From NCBI RefSeq assembly GCF_017875645.1, contig NZ_JAGGMR010000001.1, positions 7,068,001 to 7,132,000 of the forward strand: a stretch of DNA of 64,000 nucleotides, given 5' to 3'. Source of the DNA: Nocardia goodfellowii (GTDB taxonomy: Bacteria; Actinomycetota; Actinomycetes; Mycobacteriales; Mycobacteriaceae). A model generated the notes under the pieces. That model saw only the letters and a program-made list of their open reading frames with translations, had not been told where the DNA came from and made no database searches. The translations under genes and the position numbers were made by a program. This document shows, piece after piece, positions 45,586-55,640 of this stretch (position 1 is the first letter of the stretch; the number at the start of each line of letters is the position of its first letter).

Positions 45586-46482
45586 ATGATCGAGGGTATG
45601 AAGATCCGCAAGGCCGTCATCCCGGCCGCTGGAATCGGCTCTCGGCTCCTCCCGCTCACCAAGGCCATCCCGAAGGAGATGCTGCCGGTCGGCGACAAGC
45701 CGGTCATCGAGCACACGGTGCGCGAACTCGTCGCGTCCGGGATCACCGACATCACCATCGTCGTCAGCGGTGGAAAGTCGTTGATCCAGGACCACTTCCG
45801 GCCCAACCCGGCCCTGGTCGCCCAGCTACGCGCGGACGGCAAGACCGCCTACGCCGACGCGGTCGTGGAAGTCGGCGAGCTGTCCCGGCTCGGCCACATC
45901 ACCTACCTCGACCAGCACGGGCCCTACGGCAACGGGACGCCCGTCCTGAACGCGGCCCGCAACGCCGGGGACGAGCCGATGCTGGTGCTGTGGCCCGACG
46001 ACGTGTTCGTCGCCGAGGTGCCGCGCGCCCAGCAACTGGTCGACGCCTACGAGTCCACCGGGGCACCGGTACTCGCGCTGATGCCGATGGACCCGGCCGA
46101 ATCGCAACGCTACGGCGTGCCGGTGGTCGCCGAGGATCAGGGCAACGGCCTGCTGCGCATCACCGGGCTGCGGGAGAAGCCCAAGCCGGTCGACGCGCCG
46201 TCGGCCTACGCGGCGATCGGCGGGTACGTGGTGACCCCCGGCATCATCGAGGAACTGCGGCGGCAGACCGATGCCTGGTACGAGCACCGCACCGGCGAGG
46301 TCTACCTGACCGACGCGATCAACGTGTTCGCCGCCGAGCACCCGGTGTACGGCCAGGTCATCCGCGGTCGCTGGTACGACACCGGCAACCCGGCCGATTA
46401 CCTGGTGGCCCAATTCGCTTCCGCGCTGGCGCATCCCGAATACGGGCCGCTGCTGCGCGGGCTGGTCACCGAGGAGAGCTAA
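45586..46482 (+). CDS. galU: UTP-glucose-1-phosphate uridylyltransferase
   Basis: About 298 aa. UTP + glucose-1-P gives UDP-glucose + PPi, feeding cell-wall polysaccharides and trehalose. The nucleotide-binding signature GIGSRLLPLTKAIPKEMLP follows the usual RKAVIPAAG start; GNPADYLVAQF is near the C-terminus. ATG 45586 or 45598 could be the start; neither has a clear ribosome-binding site. Its stop interlocks with the convergent beta-propeller lipoprotein gene. Confidence 0.95.
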   Translation: MIEGMKIRKAVIPAAGIGSRLLPLTKAIPKEMLPVGDKPVIEHTVRELVASGITDITIVVSGGKSLIQDHFRPNPALVAQLRADGKTAYADAVVEVGELSRLGHITYLDQHGPYGNGTPVLNAARNAGDEPMLVLWPDDVFVAEVPRAQQLVDAYESTGAPVLALMPMDPAESQRYGVPVVAEDQGNGLLRITGLREKPKPVDAPSAYAAIGGYVVTPGIIEELRRQTDAWYEHRTGEVYLTDAINVFAAEHPVYGQVIRGRWYDTGNPADYLVAQFASALAHPEYGPLLRGLVTEES

Positions 46483-47444
46483 CCGAGCTCGACGATCGCG
46501 AGCTTGTTGTCCGCCATGCCCGGCACCAGCAGGTTCCGGCCGCTGCCGTCGACGGTGAAATCCGCGGGGCCGATCAGGTTTTCGGGGAGTTTCACCGCGG
46601 CGGCCGCGGTACCGTCCGGGCGGTAGATCGTGATGGTCCCGGCGGTGGGCGGCTCGACCGAAACCCAGTCCGAGACCGCGAGATTGCCGTCCGGAAGCAG
46701 GGCCAGACCGTCGAGGATGCCGTGTACGGTCCCGATCTTCTTGGGCTGTGCGGGGATTCGGGCCAGATCGAGAACGAACAGGTCGCCGCCCTTGAAGTCG
46801 GCGCCCAGCGCGGCGACATAGACGGTCTTGCCGGTCTGGTCCGCCACCACACCATTGGCGCCGGGTACGGCGGTGGTCACCGTGCCGAACCGCTTGGACT
46901 CCAGGTCGAGTTTGTAGACCGAGCCGCGCAGCGAGTCGGTGACGAGCAGGGTTTTGCCGTCCAGCACCGCGATGTCGTTCAGCAGAGCCGGGGCGTCGCC
47001 CTCCAGCTTCGCTTCGAACACCTGGCCGAGCGTATTCGCGTCGTAGCCGACCACCCGGTCGATATCGGCGACGAAGATCTTGTTGCCGGTGTAGGCCATG
47101 CCCTTCGGCGCGTTCAGCGGCGCGTCACCCGAGCGCGGGATGGCCTTCAGCTCGGTGAGTGTGCCGGTCTGATCGAGCCGGGACAGAAACCCGTCGCCGT
47201 CCTTCGCCGTGGCGTCCTGCACCGGGCCGACATTGGAGACGAACCACGCGTCCCCCGCGACCAGCACGCTCTCCGGATGCGAAAACCCTTGCAGCACCGC
47301 CGGTGCGGCGACCGGCACCACGGTCATCTCGTGCCCGGAGTGCTCGTCACCACCACCACAGCCGGTCACGGTGGCGCCCAGCAGCACCACCGCGGCGAGG
47401 CCGATCCCGACGCGGGGTATACCGCGAACACCCATCTCGACCAT
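46479..47444 (-). CDS. SMP-30/gluconolactonase-like beta-propeller lipoprotein
   Basis: About 321 aa. Signal peptide with lipobox ATVTGC, a His/Gly-rich stretch, then repeated beta-propeller blades (NAPKGMAYTGNKIFVADI, LNDIAVLDGKTLLVTDS, GLALLPDGNLAVSDW). Blades resemble the SMP-30/gluconolactonase/YvrE group, often calcium-binding lactonases, but catalytic residues could not be fixed. Exported and lipid-anchored. Start may be ATG 47444 or 47435. Confidence 0.82.
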   Translation of the reverse strand: MVEMGVRGIPRVGIGLAAVVLLGATVTGCGGGDEHSGHEMTVVPVAAPAVLQGFSHPESVLVAGDAWFVSNVGPVQDATAKDGDGFLSRLDQTGTLTELKAIPRSGDAPLNAPKGMAYTGNKIFVADIDRVVGYDANTLGQVFEAKLEGDAPALLNDIAVLDGKTLLVTDSLRGSVYKLDLESKRFGTVTTAVPGANGVVADQTGKTVYVAALGADFKGGDLFVLDLARIPAQPKKIGTVHGILDGLALLPDGNLAVSDWVSVEPPTAGTITIYRPDGTAAAAVKLPENLIGPADFTVDGSGRNLLVPGMADNKLAIVELG

Positions 47445-47526
47445 CCGTTCCCACGCCGTGCAGCGACCGCTGCCCTGATCGTGGAAACTTAATCGATCCC
47501 GACCGATCCGGCGCGGCGAGCGCGGT

Positions 47527-48366
47527 TCAGAAGAACCGGCGGATGGCGTAGATCTTGAACTCGCGCAGTGGTGTCATGCCGACCGGGACACCGTAGTCAT
47601 AGGCGTTGAGGACCTGCCCCATCCCGGCGTAGATGCCGACGTGCGAGCCGTCGCTGTTCAAGACCACCACGTCGCCCGGCGCCAAACCGATGAACGACAC
47701 CGGGATGCCGACCCGCGCCTGCTCCCAGGTAGTGCGCGGCAACTTGATCCCGACCTGGCGATAGGCCCACTGGACCAAACCGGAGCAATCCCAGGCATGC
47801 GGGCCGTTGCCGCCCCACTGGTAAGGCTTGCCGACCTGAGTGGTCGCGATGGCGAGCGCGGCGAGCCCGCGCGGACTGGAAATGGGGATCGGCAGCTCCA
47901 CCGAGCCAGTGCTACTCCCAACCTCGTTGAGGGTCTCAGCCAAATTGATACCGGCCGTGGCGAGGAACTCGGCCATGCGCACAGTCTGCTCGAGGTAGGT
48001 GGTCTCTCGCGCCTCGGCCGCGTTGCTGGGAGCGGATGCGCCGGGTGTGGTGGCGGTTGTGGCCTGGGGTTCGGTGGCGGATGCGGCCAGTGCGCCGGGT
48101 GCGGCGGGCGCGGAGCTAGGCGCGGGTACCGCCGGTGCGGCGGGGGCGGCGGCCGATGCGCCAGGGGCAGCCGCTGCCGATCCACCAGGTGCGGCTTGTG
48201 TGACCGAAGCACCCGGTACTGCAGCGGGCGCACGGGGCGCAGGCGCTGCGGGTACAGGCGCTGCGGCGGCGGTGCCGGGGGCGAGCAGGCCCGCGCATAC
48301 TGCGGGCGCGGCTAGGAGTAGGCCGAGAACGGTTCCTTTACGGGGTCTTTTCGATGTATTCAGCAC
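47527..48366 (-). CDS. NlpC/P60 peptidoglycan hydrolase
   Basis: A 279-aa secreted cell-wall hydrolase. Signal peptide (LLLAAPAVCAGLLAPGTAAAAP), a long Ala/Pro-rich linker (about residues 35-125), a helical stretch, then the NlpC/P60 domain with catalytic Cys in HAWDCSGLVQWAY and His in GSHVGIYAG. Likely a D,L-endopeptidase acting in cell separation or growth, like RipA/RipD relatives. GTG 48366 has AGGAGG 10 bases upstream within a small hairpin. A long 5' region precedes it. Confidence 0.92.
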   Translation of the reverse strand: MLNTSKRPRKGTVLGLLLAAPAVCAGLLAPGTAAAAPVPAAPAPRAPAAVPGASVTQAAPGGSAAAAPGASAAAPAAPAVPAPSSAPAAPGALAASATEPQATTATTPGASAPSNAAEARETTYLEQTVRMAEFLATAGINLAETLNEVGSSTGSVELPIPISSPRGLAALAIATTQVGKPYQWGGNGPHAWDCSGLVQWAYRQVGIKLPRTTWEQARVGIPVSFIGLAPGDVVVLNSDGSHVGIYAGMGQVLNAYDYGVPVGMTPLREFKIYAIRRFF

Positions 48367-48600
48367 GGCGCGTGTGCCTCCTCGGCTAAGGCACGGCGAC
48401 CGGCCTCGCGGAGCGCAACGGGAGACAGGCAGCCGTGGAACCACAGCGCGTGTGCCCGCCCGAAAACCGGCTAGCACCGCGCAGTCCAGGTAGAACAGTC
48501 ATTGTGCGCAGTCACTGAAAGCACAGAGGTATTCCTGCGTCCCAGTGGCAACATCGAATTCTGCGGCAGCGTCGCTTATCGAACAAGCTTCTAGCTAATA
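48367..48600 (-). other. long leader region of the NlpC/P60 gene
   Basis: More than 230 bp without a credible ORF. A stem GTGCCT/AGGCAC (48389-48394 with 48374-48379) encloses 9 nt and places part of the Shine-Dalgarno AGGAGG (48377-48382) in its 3' arm, so initiation could be structurally controlled. Other local inverted repeats occur. Cell-wall hydrolase genes of actinobacteria often carry c-di-AMP (ydaO) riboswitches, but the conserved ydaO elements were not found here. Confidence 0.4.
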
Positions 48601-48651
48601 TTCAGCGTTGCATCTCGGTCACGGTCACGATGCGGGGGCGTAAAGAGAAAC

Positions 48652-48682
48652 GGGGCCGGCTTCCGTGGTGGAAGCCGGCCCC
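48652..48682 (-). terminator. rho-independent terminator after ileS
   Basis: A perfect 13-bp stem with a 5-nt loop (right arm 48670-48682, left arm 48652-48664), on the minus strand followed by GTTTCTCTTT. It lies 38 bp past the ileS stop and ends the division-cluster/ileS transcript. Confidence 0.9.
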
Positions 48683-48719
48683 GATGCGCTCCTCGGACGC
48701 GCTCAGTGTGACCGCGTGG

Positions 48720-51700
48720 TCAGGCCTTGCTGAGGGACACCTTCACGCCGCCGACGATCTCGGGAGCGTCCGCGCCCACGTCACCGAAAGTCAGTGCGGT
48801 GGCGAGGATTTCGCCCGCGATCAGATCGCGGTGGGTTTCGGCCCAGCCCAGACGCTCGGCGGGCACCTCCAGCACCACCGAGATCCGATCCGAAACGTCC
48901 AGCCCTGCGGACTTGCGGCTTTCCTGCAGGTCACGGATGAGATCGCGGGCCCAGCCCTCCGCCTCGAGTTCCTCGGTCACCGCCGAATCGAGCACCACGA
49001 GACCGGCGTTGCCGGGCAGCGCGGCGGTGGACTCCGGCTCGGCCGCGACCAGTCGCTGGGTGTATTCCTCTGGCAGCAACTCGATTCCGGCGGCGGCAGT
49101 GGAGCCGGCCGGGAAAACCGTGACGACACCGGCGGCGTTCTCCGACCAGTCGCCGGCCTTGACCGCCTTGATCACCGCCTGCACGTCCTTGCCCAGACGC
49201 GGACCGGCGGCCCGCGCGTTCACCACCAGCTCGAAGCGCCCGTGCACGGCGACGTCGGTGGTCAGGTCCACCTTCTTGACGTTCACCTCGTCGGCGATGA
49301 TGTCGGCGTAAGGCCGCATCCGCTCGGCGTCCGCGGCCGCGATGGTGACCTCGGCCAACGGCAGACGCACCCGCAGGTTCTTCGCCTTACGCAAGCTCAG
49401 CACCGTCGAGCAGACCGTGCGCACCTCGTCCATGGCCGCGACCAACTCCGGATCGGCGGGCAACTCACCAGCCTCCGGCCAATCGGCCAGGTGCACCGAC
49501 CGTTCACCCGTAAGCCCACGCCAGATGACCTCGGTGATCAGCGGCAGCAGTGGCGCGGCGAGGCGGGTGACCACCTCGAGCACCGTATGCAGCGTGTCCA
49601 CCGCATCGCGATCCTCGGACCAGAAGCGCGAACGCGACCGGCGCACATACCAATTGGTGAGCGCGTCGGCGAACTGGCGCAGCTCGTCACAGGCGCCCGC
49701 GATGTCGTAGGTCGCCAGCGCCTCGGTCATCACCTCGCGCGTGGCCGCCAGCTTGGCCAGGATGTACCGGTCCAGCACATGCGGCGAATCCGTGCGCCAC
49801 ACACCGGATTCCGAGGCGTAGAGCTGCAGGAAGGTCCACGCGTTCCACAGCGGGCGCAGCGCGTGGCCGACACCCTCGCGGATGCCGCGCTCGGTGACGA
49901 TGAGGTTGCCGCCGCGCAGGATCGGCGAGCTCATCAGGAACCAGCGCATGGCGTCGGAGCCGTCCCGGTTGAACACCTCGTTCACATCCGGGTAGTTGCC
50001 CTTGGACTTGGACATCTTCAGGCCGTCGTCACCCAGCACGATGCCGTGCGCGGCAACGGTTTTGAACGCGGGGCTGTCGAAGAGCGCGGTGGACAGCACG
50101 TGCAGGGTGTAGAACCAGCCGCGGGTCTGCCCGTTGTACTCGACGATGAAATCGCCCGGGAAGTGGCTGTCGAACCACTCCTTGTTCTCGAACGGGTAGT
50201 GCACCTGCGCGTAGGGCATCGAGCCCGACTCGAACCAGCAGTCCAGCACCTCGGGTACGCGCCGCATCATCGACTTGCCGGTCGGGTCATCGGGATTCGG
50301 CCGGACCAGGTCGTCGATCATGGGGCGGTGCAGATCGGTCGGACGCACGCCGAAGTCGCGCTCCAGCTCGTCCAGCGAGCCGTACACGTCCATGCGCGGA
50401 TAGGCCGGATCGTCGGACACCCACACCGGGATCGGGCTGCCCCAGTAGCGATTACGGCTGATGTTCCAATCCCGCGCGCCTTCGAGCCACTTGCCGAACT
50501 GACCGTCGCGGATATGCTCGGGAACCCAGCTGATCTGCTGGTTCAGCTCCACCATGCGGTCGCGGAACTTGGTCACCGCGACGAACCAGGACGGCACCGC
50601 CATGTAGATCAGCGGCTGACCGGAACGCCAGCTGTGCGGGTAGGAGTGCTCGATCGTCTCATGCCGCAACAGCTTTCCGGCGGCCTTGAGGTCCTTGATG
50701 ATCACCGGGTTGGCGGCGAAGACCATCAGGCCCTCGTACGGCGGCACCATCGAGGTGAACTTGCCGCCCGCGTCCAGCGGCTGCACGATCTCGATCCCGT
50801 TGGCCGTGGCGACATCCATGTCCTCCTCACCGAAAGCCGGTGCGAGATGCACGATTCCGGTGCCGGAGTCGGTGGTCACATAGTCGGCGGAGAGCACCCG
50901 GTGCGCGTTCGGGTGGCCGGCGAAGAAGTCGAACGGCGGCTGATAGTCCAGCCCTACCAGGGCCGCTCCGAGGTGCTCGGAGAGGATGCCGGACGCTGTG
51001 CCCTCTGGTCGCTCCACCGGCTCCGCGCCGAGCCCGAACTCCCGCGCGTAATGCGAAACCCGTTCCGCGGCCAGGACATAGCGCTTGCCGTCCGCGGCGC
51101 GCAAGTGCACGTACCGCACGTCGGGGTGCACCGCGACCGCGAGGTTGGACGGCAGCGTCCACGGGGTGGTGGTCCAGATCAGCGCGTTCGCGCCGTCCAG
51201 TTCGCGCAGTGGATGATCGGCCGGGACGCGGAGCACCATGTCGACGGTGACGGCCGGATCCTGGCGCATCTTGTACGCGTCGTCGAGGCGGGTTTCCTGA
51301 TTCGACAGCGGCGTCTGCTCGTACCAGCTGTAGGGCAGCACCCGGAAGCCCTGATAGATCAGGCCCTTGTCGAACAACGACTTGAACGCCCACATCACCG
51401 ACTCCATGAAGTCGAGATCGAGGGTCTTGTAGTCGTTGTCGAAGTCGACCCAGCGTGCCTGACGCGTCACATAGTCGCGCCATTCACCGGTATACCGCAG
51501 CACCGAGGATTTGCAGGCGGCATTGAATTCCGCCAAACCCATCGCATCGATCTGTGATTTGTCTGTGATACCGAGCTGCTTTTCCGCTTCGATTTCCGCG
51601 GGCAATCCGTGGCAGTCCCAGCCGAATCGGCGGTCGACCCGATTCCCGCGCATCGTCTGAAACCTCGGGATGAGGTCCTTCACATATCCGGTGAGCAGAT

Positions 51701-51926
51701 GTCCGTAATGTGGCAGACCGTTGGCAAACGGCGGCCCGTCGTAGAAGACGAACTCGCCCGCACCCGTACGGTTCTCGATGCTGGCCCGGAAGGTGTCGTC
51801 GGCGGCCCACGCGTCGAGGACCTTGCGCTCCAGGTCGGGGAAGGATCCACCGCTGCCCGCGCCGAGATCGACGCGAGGGTATGCGGACTTGCCAGTGTGC
51901 TCCGCCATCGCGGCTGGGTCCACCAT
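48720..51926 (-). CDS. ileS: isoleucyl-tRNA synthetase
   Basis: A 1068-aa class I synthetase charging tRNA-Ile. HIGH-type motif HYGH at residues 73-76 (ANGLPHYGH), KMSKS at 637-641 ([10 protein letters not shown]), with the CP1 editing domain between. Sequence resembles the eukaryotic-like, longer IleRS found in actinobacteria, a type often less sensitive to mupirocin (family knowledge). ATG 51926 is supported by AGGAG 10 bases upstream; ATG 51908 is further away. Controlled by a T-box leader. Confidence 0.97.
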   Translation of the reverse strand: MVDPAAMAEHTGKSAYPRVDLGAGSGGSFPDLERKVLDAWAADDTFRASIENRTGAGEFVFYDGPPFANGLPHYGHLLTGYVKDLIPRFQTMRGNRVDRRFGWDCHGLPAEIEAEKQLGITDKSQIDAMGLAEFNAACKSSVLRYTGEWRDYVTRQARWVDFDNDYKTLDLDFMESVMWAFKSLFDKGLIYQGFRVLPYSWYEQTPLSNQETRLDDAYKMRQDPAVTVDMVLRVPADHPLRELDGANALIWTTTPWTLPSNLAVAVHPDVRYVHLRAADGKRYVLAAERVSHYAREFGLGAEPVERPEGTASGILSEHLGAALVGLDYQPPFDFFAGHPNAHRVLSADYVTTDSGTGIVHLAPAFGEEDMDVATANGIEIVQPLDAGGKFTSMVPPYEGLMVFAANPVIIKDLKAAGKLLRHETIEHSYPHSWRSGQPLIYMAVPSWFVAVTKFRDRMVELNQQISWVPEHIRDGQFGKWLEGARDWNISRNRYWGSPIPVWVSDDPAYPRMDVYGSLDELERDFGVRPTDLHRPMIDDLVRPNPDDPTGKSMMRRVPEVLDCWFESGSMPYAQVHYPFENKEWFDSHFPGDFIVEYNGQTRGWFYTLHVLSTALFDSPAFKTVAAHGIVLGDDGLKMSKSKGNYPDVNEVFNRDGSDAMRWFLMSSPILRGGNLIVTERGIREGVGHALRPLWNAWTFLQLYASESGVWRTDSPHVLDRYILAKLAATREVMTEALATYDIAGACDELRQFADALTNWYVRRSRSRFWSEDRDAVDTLHTVLEVVTRLAAPLLPLITEVIWRGLTGERSVHLADWPEAGELPADPELVAAMDEVRTVCSTVLSLRKAKNLRVRLPLAEVTIAAADAERMRPYADIIADEVNVKKVDLTTDVAVHGRFELVVNARAAGPRLGKDVQAVIKAVKAGDWSENAAGVVTVFPAGSTAAAGIELLPEEYTQRLVAAEPESTAALPGNAGLVVLDSAVTEELEAEGWARDLIRDLQESRKSAGLDVSDRISVVLEVPAERLGWAETHRDLIAGEILATALTFGDVGADAPEIVGGVKVSLSKA

Positions 51927-51937
51927 GAAAAGGGGTC

Positions 51938-52180
51938 TCCTCGTGCCACCGCGCCGGTGTAGGCGCGTACCTAAGGGCACGGGGACGATGCCGGCGCCGG
52001 TGCGCCGAAACCGCGGTACCACCCCGTTTGTCCGGCTCGCAGACGTGCCGGACCTCTCGTTGTGAGCTGTGACGGGCTCACCCGTTCGGTTCTAATAAGC
52101 GCTGGACGCGCCGTTCTTCCGAAGGCTCCCCGGTGATGGCCGGATCGACGCCGTGTTCCTTCGATTCTAACCGGGACTGT
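51938..52180 (-). ncRNA. translational T-box riboswitch of ileS
   Basis: On the minus strand, the T-box core GGGGTGGTACCGCGG lies at 52025-52011, and a probable AUC (Ile) specifier at 52137-52135 in GGCCATCACCGG, followed by a short stem I region. Alternative pairings are visible: CCCCGT (51984-51979) can pair with ACGGGG just before the T-box (52027-52022), or, in an extended form, TCCCCGTGCC (51985-51976) with GGCACGAGGA (51947-51938) that contains the ileS Shine-Dalgarno. Uncharged tRNA-Ile should favour the first. Boundaries approximate; no T run terminator, so control is on translation, as shown for N. farcinica ileS. Confidence 0.88.
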
Positions 52181-52260
52181 CCAGCAGGTTTCCGCAGCCC
52201 TGAGCTCGGGTACAAGCAAGTAGCTCGAGATCTACGAAGGTGCAAGGTGTTGTCAGGTTC

Positions 52261-52461
52261 TCATCGTTTCGCGTGCCGCCCCGGTGGCGGGGCCGCCTCG
52301 TCGTCCGGCTTGCGCATGGACAGCGCGCTGACGAGCAACAGCACGGCACCTATCACGCAGACGAGGATGCAGCCCCAGGCCCACAGCACCGACCCGGTGG
52401 TCAGTGCCGTCACGAGCAGGGCGAACCCGATCGCAGCGAGAACGAGTGTCAAGACGAGCAT
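52261..52461 (-). CDS. small two-helix membrane protein
   Basis: A 66-aa protein with two hydrophobic helices (about residues 2-22 and 28-48) and a charged, Pro-rich C-terminus. ATG 52461 has AGGGGG 5 bases upstream. It lies between wag31 and ileS in the same direction; small membrane genes at this place occur in other actinobacteria. No recognised domain. Confidence 0.75.
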   Translation of the reverse strand: MLVLTLVLAAIGFALLVTALTTGSVLWAWGCILVCVIGAVLLLVSALSMRKPDDEAAPPPGRHAKR

Positions 52462-52547
52462 GGTGACCCCCTGGGGGGATGGCACGAGGCGCAGCCGACG
52501 GGGTGGGTGAACTCAGCCATGCCAGGCGGTTCGACAGGGGGCAGGGT

Positions 52548-53396
52548 CTACTTCGAGCCTTTGGCGAATGACGCGGGCGCGAGGTTGTTTCCGGCGCCGG
52601 CATCGGCGAAGGCTTCGCCGCCATCCACCGGAACCGCCGACCCGCGGTTCTCCAATTCCTCCAGCTGCGACTCCAGGTACGACTTGAGCCGCACGCGGTA
52701 TTCGCGCTCGAAGGTCTTCAGCTGCTCGATCCGGCTCTCCAGCACGCTGCGCTGCTGGGTGATGGTCGCCATGATCTCGGTGTGCTTGCGCTCGGCGTCG
52801 GCCTGCAGGGCATCGGCCTTTTCCTTGGCCTGACGCAGCTGGCTGTCCGAGCGGTTCTGCGCGTCGGTCAGCATGGACTCGGACTTCTGGCGCGCATCGG
52901 CGATCATCGCCTCGGAGCGGGTTCTGGCATCGCCCACTAGGCGCTCGGAGTTTGCCCGCGCGTTCGAGAGCAGGTTCTCCGCTTCGACTTTCGCGTCGCT
53001 GGTCAACCTGTCCGCCATCTCCTGGGCGAGGCTGAGCACCTTGGCTGCCTGCAGATTGGCGTCGGCCCCAGGCGCTTCGGCCTTCGGCGCGGCCGGCATC
53101 GGCGCGGGCGGGGCCTGCTGCACCGGGGGTTTGATCGGTTCCGACGGCGGGGGCGCCTGCTGCACCGGGGCTTTCACCGGCGCCGGGGCGGCGGGACGGC
53201 TCTTCTTGGCATCGGCCAGTTCGGCATCGAGCTCGGCAACCCGCTGGCGCAGGTCGGCGTTCTCCTCGATCAAACGGGAAAGTTCCTGCTCCACAAGGTC
53301 AAGGAAGGCATCGACTTCATCTTCGTTGTAGCCGCGCTTCCCGATCGGCGGTTTGCTGAACGCGACGTTGTGCACATCGGCTGGAGTCAGCGGCAT
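52548..53396 (-). CDS. wag31: DivIVA-family polar growth protein Wag31
   Basis: A 282-aa coiled-coil protein that localises to curved pole membranes and directs apical peptidoglycan synthesis. The N-terminal DivIVA domain ([36 protein letters not shown]) is followed by a Pro/Ala-rich linker (about 70-110) and a long coiled coil (about 112-250). Essential in mycobacteria. Preceded on the strand by yggT and sepF, as in mycobacteria and Streptomyces. Confidence 0.97.
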   Translation of the reverse strand: MPLTPADVHNVAFSKPPIGKRGYNEDEVDAFLDLVEQELSRLIEENADLRQRVAELDAELADAKKSRPAAPAPVKAPVQQAPPPSEPIKPPVQQAPPAPMPAAPKAEAPGADANLQAAKVLSLAQEMADRLTSDAKVEAENLLSNARANSERLVGDARTRSEAMIADARQKSESMLTDAQNRSDSQLRQAKEKADALQADAERKHTEIMATITQQRSVLESRIEQLKTFEREYRVRLKSYLESQLEELENRGSAVPVDGGEAFADAGAGNNLAPASFAKGSK

Positions 53397-53477
53397 GGAA
53401 GGATCCCTTCACGCGTCTTTTGGAGATGTAGCAGATCTAGCAAGGTATCTACGGGGCTGGCAGCCGGCGGAGCTGGC

Positions 53478-53499
53478 GGGGCGGGAAAAGCCCTGCCCC
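53478..53499 (-). terminator. weak hairpin between yggT and wag31
   Basis: GGGGCGGG (53478-53485) can pair with CCCTGCCCC (53491-53499) with one bulged base, loop AAAAG. It may attenuate transcription from yggT into wag31, or simply reflect GC bias. Confidence 0.35.
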
Positions 53500-53550
53500 A
53501 TTCTGTCACACCGGAGCTACCGGTTGGCTGTGCCTCTGAACGATTGGTCC

Positions 53551-53838
53551 TCACGACACGCGAGCTTCCGCGAACGACATCGCGATGAACACCGCGAACA
53601 GCAGGACCATAATCGACAGATCGAGTCGAATTCCTCCCAATGACACCGTTGGTATCAATCGCCTCAGCAGTTTCACCGGCGGGTCGGTGATCGTGAAGAT
53701 CACCTCCAGGAGGACGACAACGACACCCGTCGGTCGCCAGTCGCGAGCAAAGCTACGGATGAACTCGACAATCACCCGGCTGATCAACAACAGCCAGAAG
53801 ATGAACAGTACGAGGTACAGCACCGCAAACAAGGCCAC
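53551..53838 (-). CDS. YggT family membrane protein
   Basis: A 95-aa protein with two membrane helices and the YggT pattern (FIFWLLLISRVIVEFIRSF, TDPPVKLLRRLIP, GIRLDLSIMVLL). GTG 53838 is preferred over the upstream GTG 53883 because it gives the 96-aa length of the mycobacterial homologue. Lies between sepF and wag31 as in most actinobacteria; role in division not established. Confidence 0.9.
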   Translation of the reverse strand: MALFAVLYLVLFIFWLLLISRVIVEFIRSFARDWRPTGVVVVLLEVIFTITDPPVKLLRRLIPTVSLGGIRLDLSIMVLLFAVFIAMSFAEARVS

Positions 53839-53927
53839 GACCTCACTCTGCCGCAAAATCCGCGCCGCGCAAAATGACCACACCGCCCCCGGCGCAACAG
53901 ATCTGCTGAAACCCCCTGATCACAACC

Positions 53928-54755
53928 CTATTTTTGGTTGTAGAAGCCGGTTTCGGCGATCCGGCGCCGCTCCTCGGCGGAGACGTCGACATCGGCCGGG
54001 GAGAGCAGGAACACCTTCGTGGCCACCTTGTCGAACGAACCCCGCAGAGCGAAGGCGAGTCCGGCCGCGAAATCGACGAGCCGCTTGGCGTCGGCGTTGC
54101 TCAGGTCGACCAGGTCCATGATCACCGGGTTACCTTCACGGAACCGCTCGCCGATGATCCGGGCCTCGCTGTAATCGCGCGGGCGCAGTGTCGTGATCTT
54201 GGACAAGGGACCTCCGTCCTCGAAGATCCCGGGCCGGCGCGCGGGGGCCGGTTCGGGGCGCACGCGCTCCTCCAGCCGGCGCTCCTCGGCGTCGGGATCG
54301 ACAGCGAGCGCGCCACGGGTCGCTCCGCGCATCATCGGCGCACCGCCACCAGCGGTGAAGCGGCGGCCCGACGACGGGGCCGACTCGATCCGGGTGGGGC
54401 GCCGGGGCGCCTCGTAGCGATCGTCACCGTAGGACTCGTCGCCGTAGTCGTCGCGGCGAGCGACCGGGTAACCGGCCTTGTACGGCTTGTAGACCGGCGC
54501 GGGCTCGGCGTAGTCGGGCTCGTCGTCGAACCGGTCGGCCGGGCTGTACCGCTCGGCGCCGTAAGGGTCTTCGCTGTAGCGGTCAGCGGGGTAACCGCCC
54601 GCGTAGGGGATCCGACCACGCGCGCCTCGCGGCTCGCTCCCACCGCGCGGGGCGGGTGCGGCGGTTCCACGCAGATCGTCGGCGACATAGTCGTCTTCGT
54701 AATCCTCGAGCGGAACCATGCCGAAGTACGCCTTGAACTTGTGCAGTGTACTCAT
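53928..54755 (-). CDS. sepF: cell division protein SepF
   Basis: A 275-aa Z-ring anchor. The N-terminal amphipathic membrane helix ([19 protein letters not shown]) is followed by a long disordered linker rich in Asp/Arg/Tyr (about residues 20-180) and the SepF core (about 180-270; [39 protein letters not shown]). It binds the FtsZ C-terminus and replaces FtsA, which is absent here. The linker is longer than in Bacillus SepF. ATG 54755 has GAGG 8 bases upstream. Confidence 0.96.
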   Translation of the reverse strand: MSTLHKFKAYFGMVPLEDYEDDYVADDLRGTAAPAPRGGSEPRGARGRIPYAGGYPADRYSEDPYGAERYSPADRFDDEPDYAEPAPVYKPYKAGYPVARRDDYGDESYGDDRYEAPRRPTRIESAPSSGRRFTAGGGAPMMRGATRGALAVDPDAEERRLEERVRPEPAPARRPGIFEDGGPLSKITTLRPRDYSEARIIGERFREGNPVIMDLVDLSNADAKRLVDFAAGLAFALRGSFDKVATKVFLLSPADVDVSAEERRRIAETGFYNQK

Positions 54756-54884
54756 TACCGCACCTCGTGTTCGCTCATGTGGTCGACCTTCCTTCGGCCC
54801 CGGTGGCGGCCGGGTATTGAAGTTTTGCTCAGCCCTCTTCCGTCCCAAGCATATGTGTCGAATGTGACTGATGAGGTTTCTTTG

Positions 54885-55640
54885 CTACGCCGAGGTTATC
54901 GGTCTAGCGCCCATCAGGGCGGTACCGACACGCACGCAAGTCGAACCGTGTTCGACCGCTGCTTCCAAATCCGAGGACATTCCGGCAGAAAGTTCGGTCG
55001 CACCGGGGTGTCGCTGCAGCAGCAGGGTGTGCAAGGTCGCAAGTCGTGCAAACGCGCTATCGGTGTCGGCATGCAGTGGTGGAATGGCCATCAGGCCTCC
55101 TAGCTGCAGTGCTTCCGATTCCGCGACGAGATCGGCGAGGGCGTCGAGTTCGGCCGGTGCGACACCACCGCGGGCCGGGTCTTCGTCCAGGCTGACCTGC
55201 AGAAGTACCCGCACCGGCGTGTCTCGCTGTCCGGCCTCCAGCGCGTCGCGTGCTGCTGTGTCAAGAGCCATTGCCAGCCGTTCGCTGTCGACCGAGTGCA
55301 CGGTGTGCGCCCAGCGCGCGATAATGCGCGCTTTGTTGCGTTGCAGGCGTCCGATCATGTGCCACCGCACGTCGCTGAGGTCTCGCTCACCCGCCAGCTC
55401 GGGCAGCGCCGCTACTTTCGCCGTCGCCTCCTGTTCCCGGGATTCGCCGAACTCGCGACGGCCGAGCCGGTAGAGGATGCCCAGATCCGCGGCCGGGAAG
55501 AACTTCGTCACGGGCAGCAGGCGCACCGATCCGGGTTCGCGGCCGGCGGCCCGGCAGGCCGCGTCGATGCGCGCGGTCAGCGCGGCAAGGTTGGTCGCGA
55601 GCTCGGAAGTGCGGGCGTCGAGCGGGGTTTCGGTGTTCAC
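54885..55640 (-). CDS. YggS-family pyridoxal-phosphate homeostasis protein
   Basis: A 251-aa alanine-racemase-fold PLP-binding protein. PLP Lys in LLPVTKFFP; conserved RWHMIGRLQRNKA and GLMAIPP, and TELSAGMSSDLEAAVEHGST at the C-terminus. It has no known catalytic reaction and maintains PLP balance. GTG 55640 overlaps the stop of the PgeF-like gene as GTGA. Confidence 0.94.
   Translation of the reverse strand: MNTETPLDARTSELATNLAALTARIDAACRAAGREPGSVRLLPVTKFFPAADLGILYRLGRREFGESREQEATAKVAALPELAGERDLSDVRWHMIGRLQRNKARIIARWAHTVHSVDSERLAMALDTAARDALEAGQRDTPVRVLLQVSLDEDPARGGVAPAELDALADLVAESEALQLGGLMAIPPLHADTDSAFARLATLHTLLLQRHPGATELSAGMSSDLEAAVEHGSTCVRVGTALMGARPITSA

Noticed and set aside
48367..48600. 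c-di-AMP (ydaO) riboswitch before the NlpC/P60 gene
   Set aside because: The expected conserved blocks (GGGGAACC, GGGGTGAAT, ACAGCTAACC) could not be located, so only a structured leader is reported.
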